The position numbers and the translations under genes are program-made. Of a stretch of DNA of 6,429 bases, positions 5,658-6,429 are shown in pieces. Source of the stretch: Acidimicrobiaceae bacterium (GTDB lineage Bacteria > Actinomycetota > Acidimicrobiia > Acidimicrobiales > Salinilacustritrichaceae); the NCBI GenBank assembly GCA_003476595.1, contig DMTU01000082.1, positions 1-6,429 on the forward strand, in the 5' to 3' direction. How positions within the stretch are numbered: the first letter of the stretch is position 1; every line of letters begins with the position of its first letter. The notes under the pieces were generated by a model. It was not told the origin of the DNA. It saw nothing but the letters and a program-made list of their open reading frames with translations, and did not search any database.

Positions 5658-5658
5658 G
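5641..5658. promoter_or_regulatory. TetR-type operator 2, upstream of the MFS exporter
   Basis: CTTGACC-GGTG-GGTCAAG has the same two 7-bp arms and 4-bp spacer length as the site at 2922-2939. Only the central four bases differ. It ends 17 nt before the exporter start codon, compared with 19 nt at tetR, and covers the predicted -35. The duplication within 3 kb suggests that one regulator controls both. Confidence 0.75.
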
Positions 5659-5759
5659 AAGGTGGCCGGTGAGACGTCGGTCACGCCGGCGCGGCACGGG
5701 CCGACCCTGGAGGGACGGCCTGCCTCGTCGCAGCGGCTGGGGATCGCTGCGTCCGGCAT

Positions 5760-5781
5760 GGCCGTCCCACCGGGACCGGCC
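5760..5781. terminator. Hairpin in the SDR-MFS gap
   Basis: GGCCGTCCC (5760-5768) pairs with GGGACCGGCC (5772-5781) through 9 base pairs with one bulged C, around the loop ACC. It lies 65 bp past the SDR stop and could end that transcript before the separately regulated exporter gene. There is no T-tract. Confidence 0.4.
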
Positions 5782-5815
5782 CGTGGGCGGCGATGGTAGC
5801 CATCTGGCACTGGTT

Positions 5816-5841
5816 CGGCACTGGCGCGCGGGCCGGTGCCG
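5816..5841. terminator. Hairpin just downstream of the SDR gene
   Basis: CGGCACTGG (5816-5824) and CCGGTGCCG (5833-5841) are near-perfect 9-bp arms with an 8-nt loop, starting 4 nt past the SDR stop. The one non-Watson-Crick position is an A-C mismatch in the SDR transcript but a G-U pair on the other strand. GGCACTGG is also directly repeated at 5806-5813. Confidence 0.4.
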
Positions 5842-5845
5842 GACC

Positions 5846-6429
5846 TCAGGCCATGCGGTCCAGGGTGTCGTGGAGCTCGGCGATGGTCCAGCGAGCCTCC
5901 TGCTCGAAGGTGGCGCCGAACTGCCAGCCGTCCATCAGCCGGATCGTGCCGCCCTGGACGAACATGGTCCGCCCGTTCAGGGGGCAGTCGGCCCCGGCCA
6001 GGTAGGCCACCACCGGCGAGCAGTGGGCCGGGTCCCACAGGTCGAACTGCGCGCCGTCGCCGGGGGCGGCGACGATGTCGGACAGGCCGGGCGCGGTCTC
6101 GGTGAGGCGCGTCCGGGCCGCGGGCACGATGCAGTTGGAGCGCACGCCGTAGCGGGACAGCTCCTGGGCGCAGATCTGGGAGAAGGCGGCCACGCCGGCC
6201 TTCGCCGTGCCGTAGTTGGTCTGGCCGGGGTTGCCGAGCAGGCCCGACGTCGACGACGTGTGGATCACCGATGCATCCCGGGGGGTGCCCGCCTTGGTCT
6301 GGTCCCGCCAGTACGCGGCGGCGAAGCGGGTGGGCACGAAGTGGCCCTTCAGGTGCACGTTGGTGACCGAGTCCCACTCCTCCTCGGTCATGTTGACCAG
6401 GGCCCGGTCGCGCAGGATGCCGGCGTTGT
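5846..6429 (-). CDS. Short-chain dehydrogenase/reductase (classical SDR), N-terminus cut by window edge
   Basis: This is an NAD(P)-dependent oxidoreductase of the classical SDR family. The right edge cuts off the N-terminal TGxxxGxG nucleotide-binding loop, leaving 193 residues. The visible part starts in the NAG motif (NAGILRDR) and continues through EEEWDSVTNVHLKGHF. It then shows SSTSGLLGNPGQTNYGTAKAG, holding the catalytic Ser (S59 of the fragment), Tyr (Y72) and Lys (K76), with N23 as the probable fourth catalytic residue. PAARTRLTE follows, near the cofactor/substrate loop, and a C-terminal FVQGGTIRLMDGW. This C-terminal style resembles actinobacterial SDRs placed among lipid and steroid metabolism genes, but the substrate cannot be assigned. 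The true start lies outside the window; the Met at 6391 is internal because the NAG motif precedes it. It is 222 bp upstream of the MFS gene on the same strand. Confidence 0.92.
   Translation of the reverse strand, partial: NAGILRDRALVNMTEEEWDSVTNVHLKGHFVPTRFAAAYWRDQTKAGTPRDASVIHTSSTSGLLGNPGQTNYGTAKAGVAAFSQICAQELSRYGVRSNCIVPAARTRLTETAPGLSDIVAAPGDGAQFDLWDPAHCSPVVAYLAGADCPLNGRTMFVQGGTIRLMDGWQFGATFEQEARWTIAELHDTLDRMA

Noticed and set aside
5846..6391. Treating the ATG at 6391 as the SDR start
   Set aside because: The same frame continues upstream to the window edge with NAGILRDRALVN, the conserved SDR NAG motif, so the Met is internal and the gene is partial.

Overview
The window is very GC-rich (G/C at most third codon positions) and densely coding. 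It has GTG starts, near-leaderless gene starts and a Tad-pilus locus with no secretin gene. Together with a ferredoxin, SCP2, SDR and DHA2-exporter neighbourhood, this suggests a chromosomal segment of a high-GC Actinomycetota, possibly Acidimicrobiia. The lineage is inferred from gene style and not proven.

Left part (1-2420, minus strand): three tightly packed genes in the order cpaB, cpaE, cpaF encode the start of a Tad/Flp-type pilus machine. CpaB (SAF/RcpC assembly protein) is followed after 1 nt by CpaE (TadZ-like MinD-family ATPase), then after 2 nt by CpaF (TadA secretion ATPase). CpaF is cut by the left edge just after its Walker A motif. A 148-bp gap upstream (2421-2568) carries a clear ribosome binding site, a perfect 17-bp palindrome and a small hairpin.

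Middle and right part (2569-5623): a minus-strand 2x[4Fe-4S] ferredoxin gene and a plus-strand TetR-family regulator gene diverge from a 69-bp region. An SCP2-type lipid-binding protein gene lies just downstream of the regulator. A minus-strand 14-TM DHA2-type MFS exporter gene converges on the SCP2 gene across a strong hairpin that contains both stop codons.

The most interesting signal is an 18-bp operator-like palindrome, CTTGACC-N4-GGTCAAG. It occurs twice with identical arms: once between the ferredoxin and tetR genes (2922-2939) and once immediately upstream of the exporter (5641-5658). At both places it overlaps the predicted -35 elements, and the start codon follows 17-19 nt later. This links ferredoxin, regulator and exporter, and by position probably SCP2, into one predicted local regulon. 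The ligand is unknown; SCP2 and the SDR suggest a hydrophobic or lipid-like compound, but that is inference.

Right edge (5846-6429, minus strand): a short-chain dehydrogenase/reductase missing its N-terminal cofactor-binding part. A 222-bp gap with hairpins and the second operator separates it from the exporter gene. No RNA gene, CRISPR array, transposon or integrase was seen, and no gene-free stretch exceeds 300 bases.
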